A stretch of DNA of 64,000 nucleotides, taken from positions 1-64,000 of the forward strand of contig JALSGS010000033.1 of NCBI GenBank assembly GCA_026982695.1, written 5' to 3'. The position numbers were made by a program, and so were the translations under genes. Source of the DNA: Saprospiraceae bacterium. GTDB lineage: Bacteria > Bacteroidota > Bacteroidia > Chitinophagales > Saprospiraceae. This document shows positions 43,240 through 51,053 of the stretch, in pieces. The notes under the pieces were generated by a model. The model was not told the DNA's origin. It saw nothing but the letters and a program-made list of their open reading frames with translations, and searched no databases. Within the stretch, counting starts at the first letter, position 1; each line of letters opens with the position of its first letter.

Positions 43240-45114
43240 ATGCAACTTATGAATCGACTCTTTGCCTTGCTCGTACTGAGCCTCATGCCCATTGTCCTGT
43301 TGGCGCAAACTCCACGGTGGCAACAGCGCGTATCTTACACGATGGATATCGACTTTGACCATACCACACATCGCTTTACCGGCACCCAGCGACTGGTGTA
43401 TTACAACAATAGCCCTGACCAGCTCGATCGCGCTTTTTGGCATCTGTACTTCAATGCCTTTCAGCCGGGTAGTATGATGGACGTGCGCAGCCGCACCATT
43501 TCTGATCCAGATCGTCGAGTAGTTGATCGCATCAGTAAACTCAAGCCTGAAGAGGAGGGGCATCTGCACGTCAAAACCTTGAAAATGAATGGTCAGCCAG
43601 TAGCCTTCGAAGAAGTGGGCACGATCTTGGAGGCCCGCCTGCCCGAACCTATTCCTCCTGGCACTTCGGTCGTCTTTGAGATGGAATTTTGGGGGCAGGT
43701 GCCCGTACAGATTCGGCGCTCGGGCCGCGATAATGCCGAAGGCATTGCCTATTCCATGTCGCAGTGGTATCCCAAGCTGTGCGAATACGACTATCAAGGT
43801 TGGCATCCTGAGCCCTATATCGGCCGCGAGTTCTATGGCGTTTGGGGCGACTTCGACGTCACCATCCACATCGACCGCAAATACATACTTGGCGCTACTG
43901 GGGTGCTGCAAAATCCCGAAGCGATTGGGTACGGATATTTGCCGGAAGGCCAAAAACTACAACGTCCCAAAGGCGACAAGCTGAGCTGGCATTTTAAAGC
44001 CGAAAATGTGCACGACTTTGTCTGGGCTGCTGATCCCGATTATAAGCACGTGGTGTATCGGCGAAAAGATGGCACGCTCTTGCACTTTCTTTATCAGGAA
44101 AACGAGCGAACCCGAGAACCTTGGGCCCAGCTACCCCAGATCATGGACCGCGCTTTTGATTTCATTAATGCCCATTATGGACAATACCCTTACCCTCAGT
44201 ATTCCTTTATACAGGGCGGCGATGGTGGTATGGAATACCCAATGGCGACCCTCATCACCGGCGAGCGAAAGTTGTCGAGCTTAGTGGGCGTCAGTGTGCA
44301 CGAGCTAATGCATTCGTGGTATCAGGGCGTGCTAGCGACCAATGAAAGCCTCTATGCCTGGATGGATGAGGGTTTTACCAGCTATGCCACCAGTGAGGTG
44401 ATGAACTTTTTGTGCCAACAGGGCCTTATCCCCGGCCAATGGACGGAAAATCCTCATCGATCCGATTATCAGGTATACACGAGGTTTGCCCTTTCGGGGC
44501 AGGAAGAGCCACTAAGCACTCATGCCGACCATTTTCAGACCAATCGAGCCTATAGCATTGGCTCTTATGTGAAGGGCGCAATCTTTTTGCACCAATTGCA
44601 GTACATCGTGGGCAAGCAGGCCTTTGACAAAATCATGCTCGACTACTTCGATACTTGGAAGTTCAGGCATCCCAATGACGAAGATTTCATCCGGGTGGCC
44701 GAGCGCAATAGTGGCATGGTGCTCGACTGGTATCACCAATACTGGATCAACACTACCCATACGATCGATTACGGCATTGCGGAAGTGCGGCCTATAGGAA
44801 AAAGAAAGGTGCTGATTAAGCTGATGCGTGTCGGCAAAATGCCCATGCCACTCGACGTAGTCGTCACCTACAAAGATGGTAGCCAAGAACTCATCACCAT
44901 TCCCTTGCGCATCATGCGTGGCGCAAAGCCCCAGGAGCACCCTCAGATGGCCTTCCGCGTGGCCGATGACTGGCCTTGGGTCAATCCTACTTATGAGCTG
45001 GTGCTGGATGATGATGTAAAGTGGAAAAATGTGCAACGCGTCGAAATCGACCCTTCTGGGCGCCTAGCTGATATCAACAAGCTCAACAATGTATGGGAAA
45101 AACCAGAGCGATGA
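43240..45114 (+). CDS. M1 family metallopeptidase (exported aminopeptidase-like)
   Basis: A 624-residue zinc peptidase. The signal peptide ends around LLAQ. The exopeptidase-like motif is GGDGGMEYPM (about 326-335). The zinc site is VHELMHSWYQ with the third ligand in YAWMDEG, i.e. HExxH-x18-E (about 354-377). It has the N-terminal M1 beta domain (MDIDFDHTTHRFTGTQRLVYYNNSP). It probably works at the cell envelope on peptides. ATG 43249 is an equally possible start. The repeated 14-mer occurs at 43937, encoding YLPEGQ. A small hydrophobic frame and metG follow. Confidence 0.94.
   Translation: MQLMNRLFALLVLSLMPIVLLAQTPRWQQRVSYTMDIDFDHTTHRFTGTQRLVYYNNSPDQLDRAFWHLYFNAFQPGSMMDVRSRTISDPDRRVVDRISKLKPEEEGHLHVKTLKMNGQPVAFEEVGTILEARLPEPIPPGTSVVFEMEFWGQVPVQIRRSGRDNAEGIAYSMSQWYPKLCEYDYQGWHPEPYIGREFYGVWGDFDVTIHIDRKYILGATGVLQNPEAIGYGYLPEGQKLQRPKGDKLSWHFKAENVHDFVWAADPDYKHVVYRRKDGTLLHFLYQENERTREPWAQLPQIMDRAFDFINAHYGQYPYPQYSFIQGGDGGMEYPMATLITGERKLSSLVGVSVHELMHSWYQGVLATNESLYAWMDEGFTSYATSEVMNFLCQQGLIPGQWTENPHRSDYQVYTRFALSGQEEPLSTHADHFQTNRAYSIGSYVKGAIFLHQLQYIVGKQAFDKIMLDYFDTWKFRHPNDEDFIRVAERNSGMVLDWYHQYWINTTHTIDYGIAEVRPIGKRKVLIKLMRVGKMPMPLDVVVTYKDGSQELITIPLRIMRGAKPQEHPQMAFRVADDWPWVNPTYELVLDDDVKWKNVQRVEIDPSGRLADINKLNNVWEKPER
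43937..43950 (+). repeat. 14-mer word copy 8
   Basis: ATTTGCCGGAAGGC inside the M1 peptidase gene, reading YLPEGQ. Confidence 0.85.
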
Positions 45115-45143
45115 GTACGTCGAGGTGGGCATAGCGGCAGCTA

Positions 45144-45368
45144 GTGCAAAGGCATGGTGCAAGCAAGCGTTGTGCATTTGCGCTTTTGCTGATCCTATTC
45201 GGTGAAATAGCGATGCTGTTGCTAACGGTGTTGCTGGGCATGCTTGGTAGTGCGCTACACCTTGTTGCGCGAGCAGATAGTTGGTTGGATGCATTGTACT
45301 GGCGCGCGGATTTGGCTATTTTCGCGCCGCTTTTTCATTTGCCGCAAGGCCAAAACGGAGATCCATGA
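45144..45368 (+). CDS. Possible small hydrophobic protein coupled to metG (74 residues)
   Basis: A GTG-initiated frame of 74 residues with one long hydrophobic span (about 11-42: CAFALLLILFGEIAMLL and on) and a second weaker one. It ends in TGA overlapping the metG ATG as ATGA, the usual sign of translational coupling. I recognise no family. The alternative is that this is simply the metG leader; the final residues LPQGQ come from a copy of the repeated 14-mer at 45337. Support is only the overlap and the hydrophobic profile. Confidence 0.35.
   Translation: MQRHGASKRCAFALLLILFGEIAMLLLTVLLGMLGSALHLVARADSWLDALYWRADLAIFAPLFHLPQGQNGDP
45337..45350 (+). repeat. 14-mer word copy 9
   Basis: ATTTGCCGCAAGGC just before the metG start, in the doubtful small frame (LPQGQ) or non-coding. 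Confidence 0.85.
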
Positions 45369-47500
45369 GCCCTTCCAAAAAGCGATACTTAGTTACTTCT
45401 GCCCTTCCTTATGCCAATGGCGCGCTGCATTTGGGGCACTTAGCTGGGGCGTATTTGCCAGCCGATATCTACGTGCGCTATTTGCGCATGAAGGGCGAAG
45501 AGGTGCTGTTTGTCTGCGGTTCTGATGAGCACGGTGCGGCAATCACGATGCGTGCCAAAAAGGAGGGTGTCTCGCCCAAAGAGATCATCGACAAGTATCA
45601 CGAGCTCAACAAAACAACTTTCGAGTGCTTGGGCATCTCGTTCGATATTTATCATCGCACTTCTGATCCGCTACATCACGAAACGGCACAGCAGTTTTTC
45701 TTGCGCCTGTACGAACGCGGCGATCAGTTCGAAGAACGCACCACGGAGCAGTACTACGACGAGGAATACCAGCAATTTTTGGCCGACCGATACATCGTGG
45801 GCACTTGTCCCAAGTGTGGTTATGAGGAAGCCTACGGAGACCAGTGCGAAAAGTGCGGCTCGGCCCTTTCCCCTTTGGAGTTGATCAATCCGCGCTCGGT
45901 CTTGAGCGGCAAGCCGCCTGTATTGCGCCAAACGACCCACTGGTATTTTCGGCTCGACAAACACGAGGGGTGGCTGCGCGAGTGGATCAGCCAAGGCACG
46001 CTCGACGGCCGTCCGCATCACGACCCAGCAAAGTGGCGCAAGCACGTCGTGGGGCAATGCACCTCTTGGCTCGATCAGGGCTTGCAGCCACGTGCCATCA
46101 CGCGCGACCTGGATTGGGGCGTGCCTGTGCCGTTGGAAGGTGCTGCTGGCAAGGTATTATACGTGTGGTTTGATGCACCTATCGGCTACATTTCCGCTAC
46201 GCGGCGGTGGGCTAAGGATCAGGGACAAGATTGGGAGGCTTGGTGGAAGGGCGAAGAGGTGCAACTGGTGCACTTCATTGGCAAGGACAACATCGTATTC
46301 CACTGTATTGTCTTTCCAGCTATGCTCAAAGCGCATGGCGAATTTGCCTTGCCCGTGAATGTGCCGGCCAATCAGTTTTTGAACTTTGAAGGACAGAAGT
46401 TTTCCAAGTCGAGAGGGTGGGGCTTAGAACAACACGAATATCTGGAAGCATTTAAGGATTTTCCCAATAGGGAAGACGCCTTGCGCTGGGCTCTGGCCCG
46501 CAACTTGCCCGAAAACAGAGATAGTGACTTCAAGTGGGACGAGTTCGTGGAGTTTCACGACAAGGAGCTGGCCGACAACTTAGGCAACTTTATCAATAGA
46601 GTCGTTGTACTGACCAACAAGTACTTTGGCGGGAAAGTGCCTGCCTTGAGCGGCCCATGGACGGAGATACTCGCTCCTGTGCGCCAGCTGGCCCGACAGT
46701 GGAGTGCGTCGATTGAAGACTTCAACTTAAAGCAAGCAGCACTGTTGTTCATGGAAGTCTCTTCCTGGGGTAATCAGTACCTACAGGAGCAGGCGCCTTG
46801 GGCTTTGTATAAAGAAGACAAGCAGCACCCGCGCCTGGCTGAGATTATGGGCGTAGCGCTTCAGGTAGCGGCTTTGCTCAGCATGATGGCCGAGCCCTAC
46901 GTGCCGTTCAGCGCGGCGCGCTTGCGCAAACTGCTGGGCATGGGCTCCTTGCGCAAAGGCGAATGGGCTGAGGCAATGGAAGCATTAGACGCCGGCATGC
47001 CGATTTTGCCGGAAGGCCATCAGATTGGCGAACCACAAATCCTCTTTGCCAAAATCGCAGATCGCAAAGACGACAGCCGGCTGAAAATTGTCGAACAGCA
47101 AAAAGCAAAGCTGAAAGCCTTACAAGAAAAAGCCGAAGATACTGTTGCCTTGCCTTACCCACCTGTGGCACCCCAGATTGCTTATGACGATTTTGCCAAA
47201 CTCGACATTCGCACGGGCACTATCCTTGCTGCCGAGCGCGTCCCCAAAACCGACAAGCTACTCAAGCTAACTGTAGACATTGGTATAGAAAAGCGCACAG
47301 TCGTGTCGGGAATTGCTCATCAGTATGAGCCGGAAGCAGTAATCGGGCAGCGCGTCTTGTTGCTGGCCAATCTGGCACCGCGCAAACTGCGCGATATCTT
47401 GTCGCAAGGAATGATCTTAATGGCAGAAGACAAGGAGGGAAAGTTGGTCTTTGTACAGCCAGCAGATCCGACAATGGACAATGGCGCCAAGGTGAGCTGA
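45365..47500 (+). CDS. metG: Methionyl-tRNA synthetase with C-terminal tRNA-binding domain
   Basis: A 711-residue class I enzyme charging tRNA-Met. HIGH motif: HLGH at 22-25. Zinc knuckle: CPKCGYEEAYGDQCEKCG (about 144-161). The KMSKS equivalent is KFSKSRG (about 344-350). A final EMAP/Trbp111-type domain (about 600-711) with FAKLDIRTGTILAAERV and LLKLTVDIG gives the dimerising tRNA-binding module. The start at 45365 gives the family-typical SKKRYLVTSALPYANG. A copy of the repeated 14-mer at 47004 encodes ILPEGH. A GC hairpin follows the stop. Confidence 0.97.
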   Translation: MSPSKKRYLVTSALPYANGALHLGHLAGAYLPADIYVRYLRMKGEEVLFVCGSDEHGAAITMRAKKEGVSPKEIIDKYHELNKTTFECLGISFDIYHRTSDPLHHETAQQFFLRLYERGDQFEERTTEQYYDEEYQQFLADRYIVGTCPKCGYEEAYGDQCEKCGSALSPLELINPRSVLSGKPPVLRQTTHWYFRLDKHEGWLREWISQGTLDGRPHHDPAKWRKHVVGQCTSWLDQGLQPRAITRDLDWGVPVPLEGAAGKVLYVWFDAPIGYISATRRWAKDQGQDWEAWWKGEEVQLVHFIGKDNIVFHCIVFPAMLKAHGEFALPVNVPANQFLNFEGQKFSKSRGWGLEQHEYLEAFKDFPNREDALRWALARNLPENRDSDFKWDEFVEFHDKELADNLGNFINRVVVLTNKYFGGKVPALSGPWTEILAPVRQLARQWSASIEDFNLKQAALLFMEVSSWGNQYLQEQAPWALYKEDKQHPRLAEIMGVALQVAALLSMMAEPYVPFSAARLRKLLGMGSLRKGEWAEAMEALDAGMPILPEGHQIGEPQILFAKIADRKDDSRLKIVEQQKAKLKALQEKAEDTVALPYPPVAPQIAYDDFAKLDIRTGTILAAERVPKTDKLLKLTVDIGIEKRTVVSGIAHQYEPEAVIGQRVLLLANLAPRKLRDILSQGMILMAEDKEGKLVFVQPADPTMDNGAKVS
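47004..47017 (+). repeat. 14-mer word copy 10 (first base T)
   Basis: TTTTGCCGGAAGGC inside metG, matching the 13-base core exactly; only the leading A differs. Confidence 0.8.
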
Positions 47501-47544
47501 TCAAAAACCTCTTTGCTCCCAAGCTTATCATTGCTCGGTTTTTT

Positions 47545-47572
47545 GCCCCAATTCACGGGGCTTTGCCCTTTT
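47545..47572 (+). terminator. Probable terminator after metG
   Basis: GCCCC (47545-47549) pairs with GGGGC (47557-47561) over a seven-base loop, followed by a T-containing tract. Imperfect, but well placed 45 bases after the stop. Confidence 0.5.
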
Positions 47573-47743
47573 GCCAGCCAATAGGTAGCAGCACACATAG
47601 TGTTGCTTGGCACATCTATCCGTGTAAGCATGCGGGCATGTGGCCTTTACCATCAGTGGGGGCATTATTCATCTGGCATTAGCTATTGAAAGTCATGTCC
47701 ACCTACGTCATTATATGTAGCTAACTAAAAAACAGGATGCCAA

Positions 47744-48292
47744 ATGAAAAATGAATATCTAAATAGCGTAAAAAGGCAGTTTAAATATTATAAATCTGTT
47801 GGAGAAAAGACCTTTAGCCAACTTGATGAAAGAGGTTTGTTTTGGCGCTTTAACGAAGACACCAACTCAGTAGCGATAATCGCAAATCACCTTTGGGGGA
47901 ATATGCAATCTCGATGGACAGATTTTCTGACCTCAGATGGAGAAAAAGAATGGCGGAAAAGAGATCTAGAGTTTAAATCAGTTATAAAAACAAAAAAAGA
48001 ACTCCTTGAGAAGTGGAACGATGGATGGAAATGTCTATTCGATGCTTTGGAAGCTATAAATGAAACAAACTTTGAAACCAAAGTCTATATCAGAAATCAA
48101 GCACACACAGTGGTTGAGGCCATCAATCGACAGTTGGCTCATTACTCTTATCACATTGGACAGGTTGTTTATATTGGAAAAATGATTAAAGGAAGTGAGT
48201 GGAAAAGCTTGACTATTCCAAAAGGGAAGTCAGATGAGTTTAACAAAGAGAAATTTTCAAAGGGAAAACATATAAGGACATTTCTCAGATAA
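47744..48292 (+). CDS. DUF1572/DinB-like protein, AT-rich (likely acquired)
   Basis: A 182-residue four-helix protein of the DUF1572 branch of the DinB/YfiT-like superfamily. Visible: RQFKYYKSVGEKTFSQLDE (about 10-28), the family's SVAIIANHLWGNMQSRWTDFL, and a late AHYSYHIGQVVYIGKMI with the histidines of the metal-binding-like triad. Function is unknown; relatives are thiol-transferases or metal-binding enzymes. Its codons are strongly AT-biased (runs of aaa, gaa, ata) compared with the balanced genes around it, a sign of horizontal acquisition. It is isolated, with 243 and 311 non-coding bases on its sides. Confidence 0.82.
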   Translation: MKNEYLNSVKRQFKYYKSVGEKTFSQLDERGLFWRFNEDTNSVAIIANHLWGNMQSRWTDFLTSDGEKEWRKRDLEFKSVIKTKKELLEKWNDGWKCLFDALEAINETNFETKVYIRNQAHTVVEAINRQLAHYSYHIGQVVYIGKMIKGSEWKSLTIPKGKSDEFNKEKFSKGKHIRTFLR

Positions 48293-48603
48293 TGTAAAAT
48301 AAAAATTGGAAAAGACCACATGCTTATGGGTGTGCATTTGCAAAAGTAATTGCTAAACCACGCAAGTGCACATAGCCGATACAATATCAACATAGGCAGT
48401 GGCTTGTGGTGTGCCCAGTGATGAAGACGCCTTGCAGCTGCCTGGAGGGTATGCCAATTTCGGTAATCAATAAAGAATCAAGTGATGTAGTTTATTGTTG
48501 GTGTGTGTGTCTGACAGCCGCATGTTCAAAAGGGTGGCTTGCATAAGCAGTGCAAACCACCTTTTTAGGAAATGCATAATGCTTGTTTGTAGGGAAAAGT
48601 GTA
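48293..48603. other. 311-base intergenic stretch
   Basis: No gene or clear terminator is seen. The first ~60 bases keep the AT-rich character of the preceding gene, then composition returns to normal. Confidence 0.45.
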
Positions 48604-49722
48604 CTAACGTTGTACTTTTCTGTTGTCTACGGTGGCCTCATCCTGTTTCGAGGGTAGGAATACATCCAGAGGCCGGATAGGCGTGCCATCAGACCAGACA
48701 CCAAGGTGGCGCTGTGCTTCTGTACCGCCGAAGGCGATGTCACACCATTGGCCATTGCGGGAGCAGGCCAGTAATGCATCTCCCAATTTCCAATGGCCGT
48801 AGAAGTCTACAGCATCAGTACGACTGATGCGCAATGCTTTACGAGCGGTAGGGTTACGCTTGCCCGTGTCGAAACTCATGTCAAGGGCATATGACTGGTT
48901 GTGGCCAGCCTCGATTTCGGGTTTGCCGTATTTGTCTTTGTACTGCCTGAGCAAGTTGCGCCAAGGAGTACGGGCAGCCTCTCTAAACAGCTTCCATGCA
49001 AATTTTTCGCCTACCACTCTATCGCGTTCACCAGTGATGATGAGCAGCTTGGTATGCGCGGGAAAGCCCGAATAATCATCCAGCACAGCACCATTGAAAG
49101 GGCCTGAACCTGGCGCACACAACAATGCTGCTTCTGGCTCGGGGAGATCAAATGCTTTGGCACGTACACTGAGATGAGCAGCAATCACACCGCCATAACT
49201 ATGGGCAAAATAGCTAACATGCTCGAGCTTGGGTTGTGGCAGCCCCTCTTGGGTAGTTAGCAACTCGAAAGCATCGCGAATGCCTTTGGCAGCGTTTTCG
49301 GGAAAGCGATCGGGCTTGGGCGAAATCAGATTGCGTTGGTAGCGAGGAAAGATGACAATGTTGCCCTTGCGTACCAAATGGCGGATCCAAGCGCCGTAAA
49401 TCATGGGGTTGTAACCCCCATAACCGTGGAAAAACACCACTACAGGTGCTTCTTGAGGAATGGGTTGAGCAGGTACGTACATCCAAAAACCATCGGGCAA
49501 TTCGGCCTGATCAAACATCAGTAAGCTATCGTGCAGATACTCTTGACCACCTGGTCCTTTTATGGGTTGAGCTTGGGGTGTAGGAACTTCCTTCACAAGT
49601 GGCTGAGCAATCAGTTGAGGGGAAACCCAAAGAATTGAGGTGAACATGAGACTACACAAAAAGCCAGTCACCACGCGAACAGCTACCTTCGCTGTAGCAT
49701 CAAGGGTTTTTGCGGCATCCAT
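48604..49722 (-). CDS. Alpha/beta hydrolase, PAF-acetylhydrolase/dienelactone-like, exported
   Basis: A 372-residue secreted hydrolase. An N-terminal signal or anchor (about 14-40, ending LIAQ) precedes an alpha/beta-hydrolase domain. The oxyanion region is VVVFFHGYGGYNP (about 94-106), the nucleophile elbow AHSYGG (Ser near 175), a candidate Asp in ITGERDRVVG, and a candidate His in EAGHNQSYALD. The substrate is unknown; similar proteins are annotated as chlorophyllase- or PAF-AH-like esterases. It is divergent from gpsA across an AT-rich 203-base region. Confidence 0.82.
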   Translation of the reverse strand: MDAAKTLDATAKVAVRVVTGFLCSLMFTSILWVSPQLIAQPLVKEVPTPQAQPIKGPGGQEYLHDSLLMFDQAELPDGFWMYVPAQPIPQEAPVVVFFHGYGGYNPMIYGAWIRHLVRKGNIVIFPRYQRNLISPKPDRFPENAAKGIRDAFELLTTQEGLPQPKLEHVSYFAHSYGGVIAAHLSVRAKAFDLPEPEAALLCAPGSGPFNGAVLDDYSGFPAHTKLLIITGERDRVVGEKFAWKLFREAARTPWRNLLRQYKDKYGKPEIEAGHNQSYALDMSFDTGKRNPTARKALRISRTDAVDFYGHWKLGDALLACSRNGQWCDIAFGGTEAQRHLGVWSDGTPIRPLDVFLPSKQDEATVDNRKVQR

Positions 49723-49912
49723 AATAAACGTATTTAAAAATTAATAAAGACATTTTTTCTTCTCATTTTTAAATGGTTTTTTATGAGATGTACACTATAG
49801 GTGTATTGTTTTTCAATTTATAGGACAATAATATCGAATTTTTTATACTAAATTTTATTTTTCTATTGCCTTTTACTTGATTTTGAAGTTGCTTGTTGCA
49901 AAGTAGGCCTAT

Positions 49913-49920
49913 TACCTTTG
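49913..49920 (+). promoter_or_regulatory. -7 box for gpsA, nearly leaderless
   Basis: TACCTTTG matches TAnnTTTG, with TTG 20 bases upstream (49893). It ends only five bases before the gpsA ATG at 49926, so the transcript would have almost no leader. Confidence 0.5.
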
Positions 49921-49925
49921 CCCTT

Positions 49926-50963
49926 ATGACGAAAAACCACAGAAAAATAGCAGGGGTAATTGGTACGGGTAGCTTTGGCACGGCGCTGACCATGCTACTT
50001 TCAAAAAATGCCGAAGTTTGGTTGTATGGCCGCAATGCAGAACTGATAGATCAGGTCAAGCGCACACGCGAGCACTTTGGTGTTATACTGCCAGAGAATG
50101 TCCACCTCACTTCCCATGTAGAAGAAGTAGCGCGGCGTTGTCGGGTGATTTTTCCCGTAGTGCCTTCGGCCAACTTTCGGCAGATGATGCGACAGTTAGG
50201 CCCCTACCTTAGTCCTAAGCATATTCTCATCCATGGCACTAAGGGGTTCGATGTTACAGGCCTTCCGGATGAAGTACCCTTAAAACCAGAGCACGTGCAC
50301 ACGATGAGCCAAGTGATTAGACAAGAAAGTGCAGTGGTGCGTATTGGGTGCCTATCCGGTCCCAACTTAGCATCTGAAATATTGGAGGGTCAGCCCACTG
50401 CTACCGTCATCGCTAGCCGCTTTTTGGAAGTGACCGAGGCGGGCAAGCGATTGTTGTCGAGCAAATTCTTCCAAGTGTTTGGCACTTTTGAAATTTTGGG
50501 TGCCGAGTTGGCTGGCGCTTTGAAAAACACCATTGCCATTGGTGCAGGTATTTTGGCAGGATTGGGATTGGGCAAAAATATTCAAGCACTACTTATTACG
50601 AGAGGCCTCAATGAGATGATTTATTTGGGAAAGGCCATAGGAGCAAGCCCAAAGGCTTTTTTGGGCACTGCAGGTATTGGCGACCTGGTCTGTACGGCTA
50701 CGAGCGAAAAAAGTCGAAATTTCACCTTTGGCAAGCGCCTTGGGCAGGGCGAATTGCCCATGCATATTATGGATACCATGCCAGAGCTGGCCGAAGGTGT
50801 ACGCACGCTCAAAATAGTGTGGCATCTTTCCAAATACTATCAGCTGAATATGCCCATTAATCAGATGCTCTATCGCGTCGTGTTTGAGGGATATCCCATC
50901 GACAAGGCCATTGAGTTTCTCATGCGTTATCCGTACTATGTAGATGTGGATTTTCTCGACTGA
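49926..50963 (+). CDS. gpsA: NAD(P)-dependent glycerol-3-phosphate dehydrogenase
   Basis: A 345-residue enzyme making sn-glycerol 3-phosphate for phospholipids. The dinucleotide motif is VIGTGSFGTAL (about 12-22). The substrate site has the conserved GAELAGALKNTIAIGAGILAGLGLG, with Lys at about 205. Typical later blocks are ASPKAFLGTAGIGDLVCTATSEKSRNFTFG and the helical C-terminus with YPIDKAIEFLM. The start at 49926 fits the promoter box. A GMC oxidoreductase follows in the same direction by 90 bases. Confidence 0.95.
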   Translation: MTKNHRKIAGVIGTGSFGTALTMLLSKNAEVWLYGRNAELIDQVKRTREHFGVILPENVHLTSHVEEVARRCRVIFPVVPSANFRQMMRQLGPYLSPKHILIHGTKGFDVTGLPDEVPLKPEHVHTMSQVIRQESAVVRIGCLSGPNLASEILEGQPTATVIASRFLEVTEAGKRLLSSKFFQVFGTFEILGAELAGALKNTIAIGAGILAGLGLGKNIQALLITRGLNEMIYLGKAIGASPKAFLGTAGIGDLVCTATSEKSRNFTFGKRLGQGELPMHIMDTMPELAEGVRTLKIVWHLSKYYQLNMPINQMLYRVVFEGYPIDKAIEFLMRYPYYVDVDFLD

Positions 50964-51053
50964 CGTAGCTTACCTTTTCTGTTTGCTTGCGAAATTCCGG
51001 GCTATCTGCCTGAGTCTTTTCGGATTCAGGTTTTGCCCAACAAAAGCACCTAT

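Noticed and set aside
43099-43953. Long minus-strand frame (284 codons)
   Set aside because: Antisense to the M1 peptidase; a by-product of codon use.
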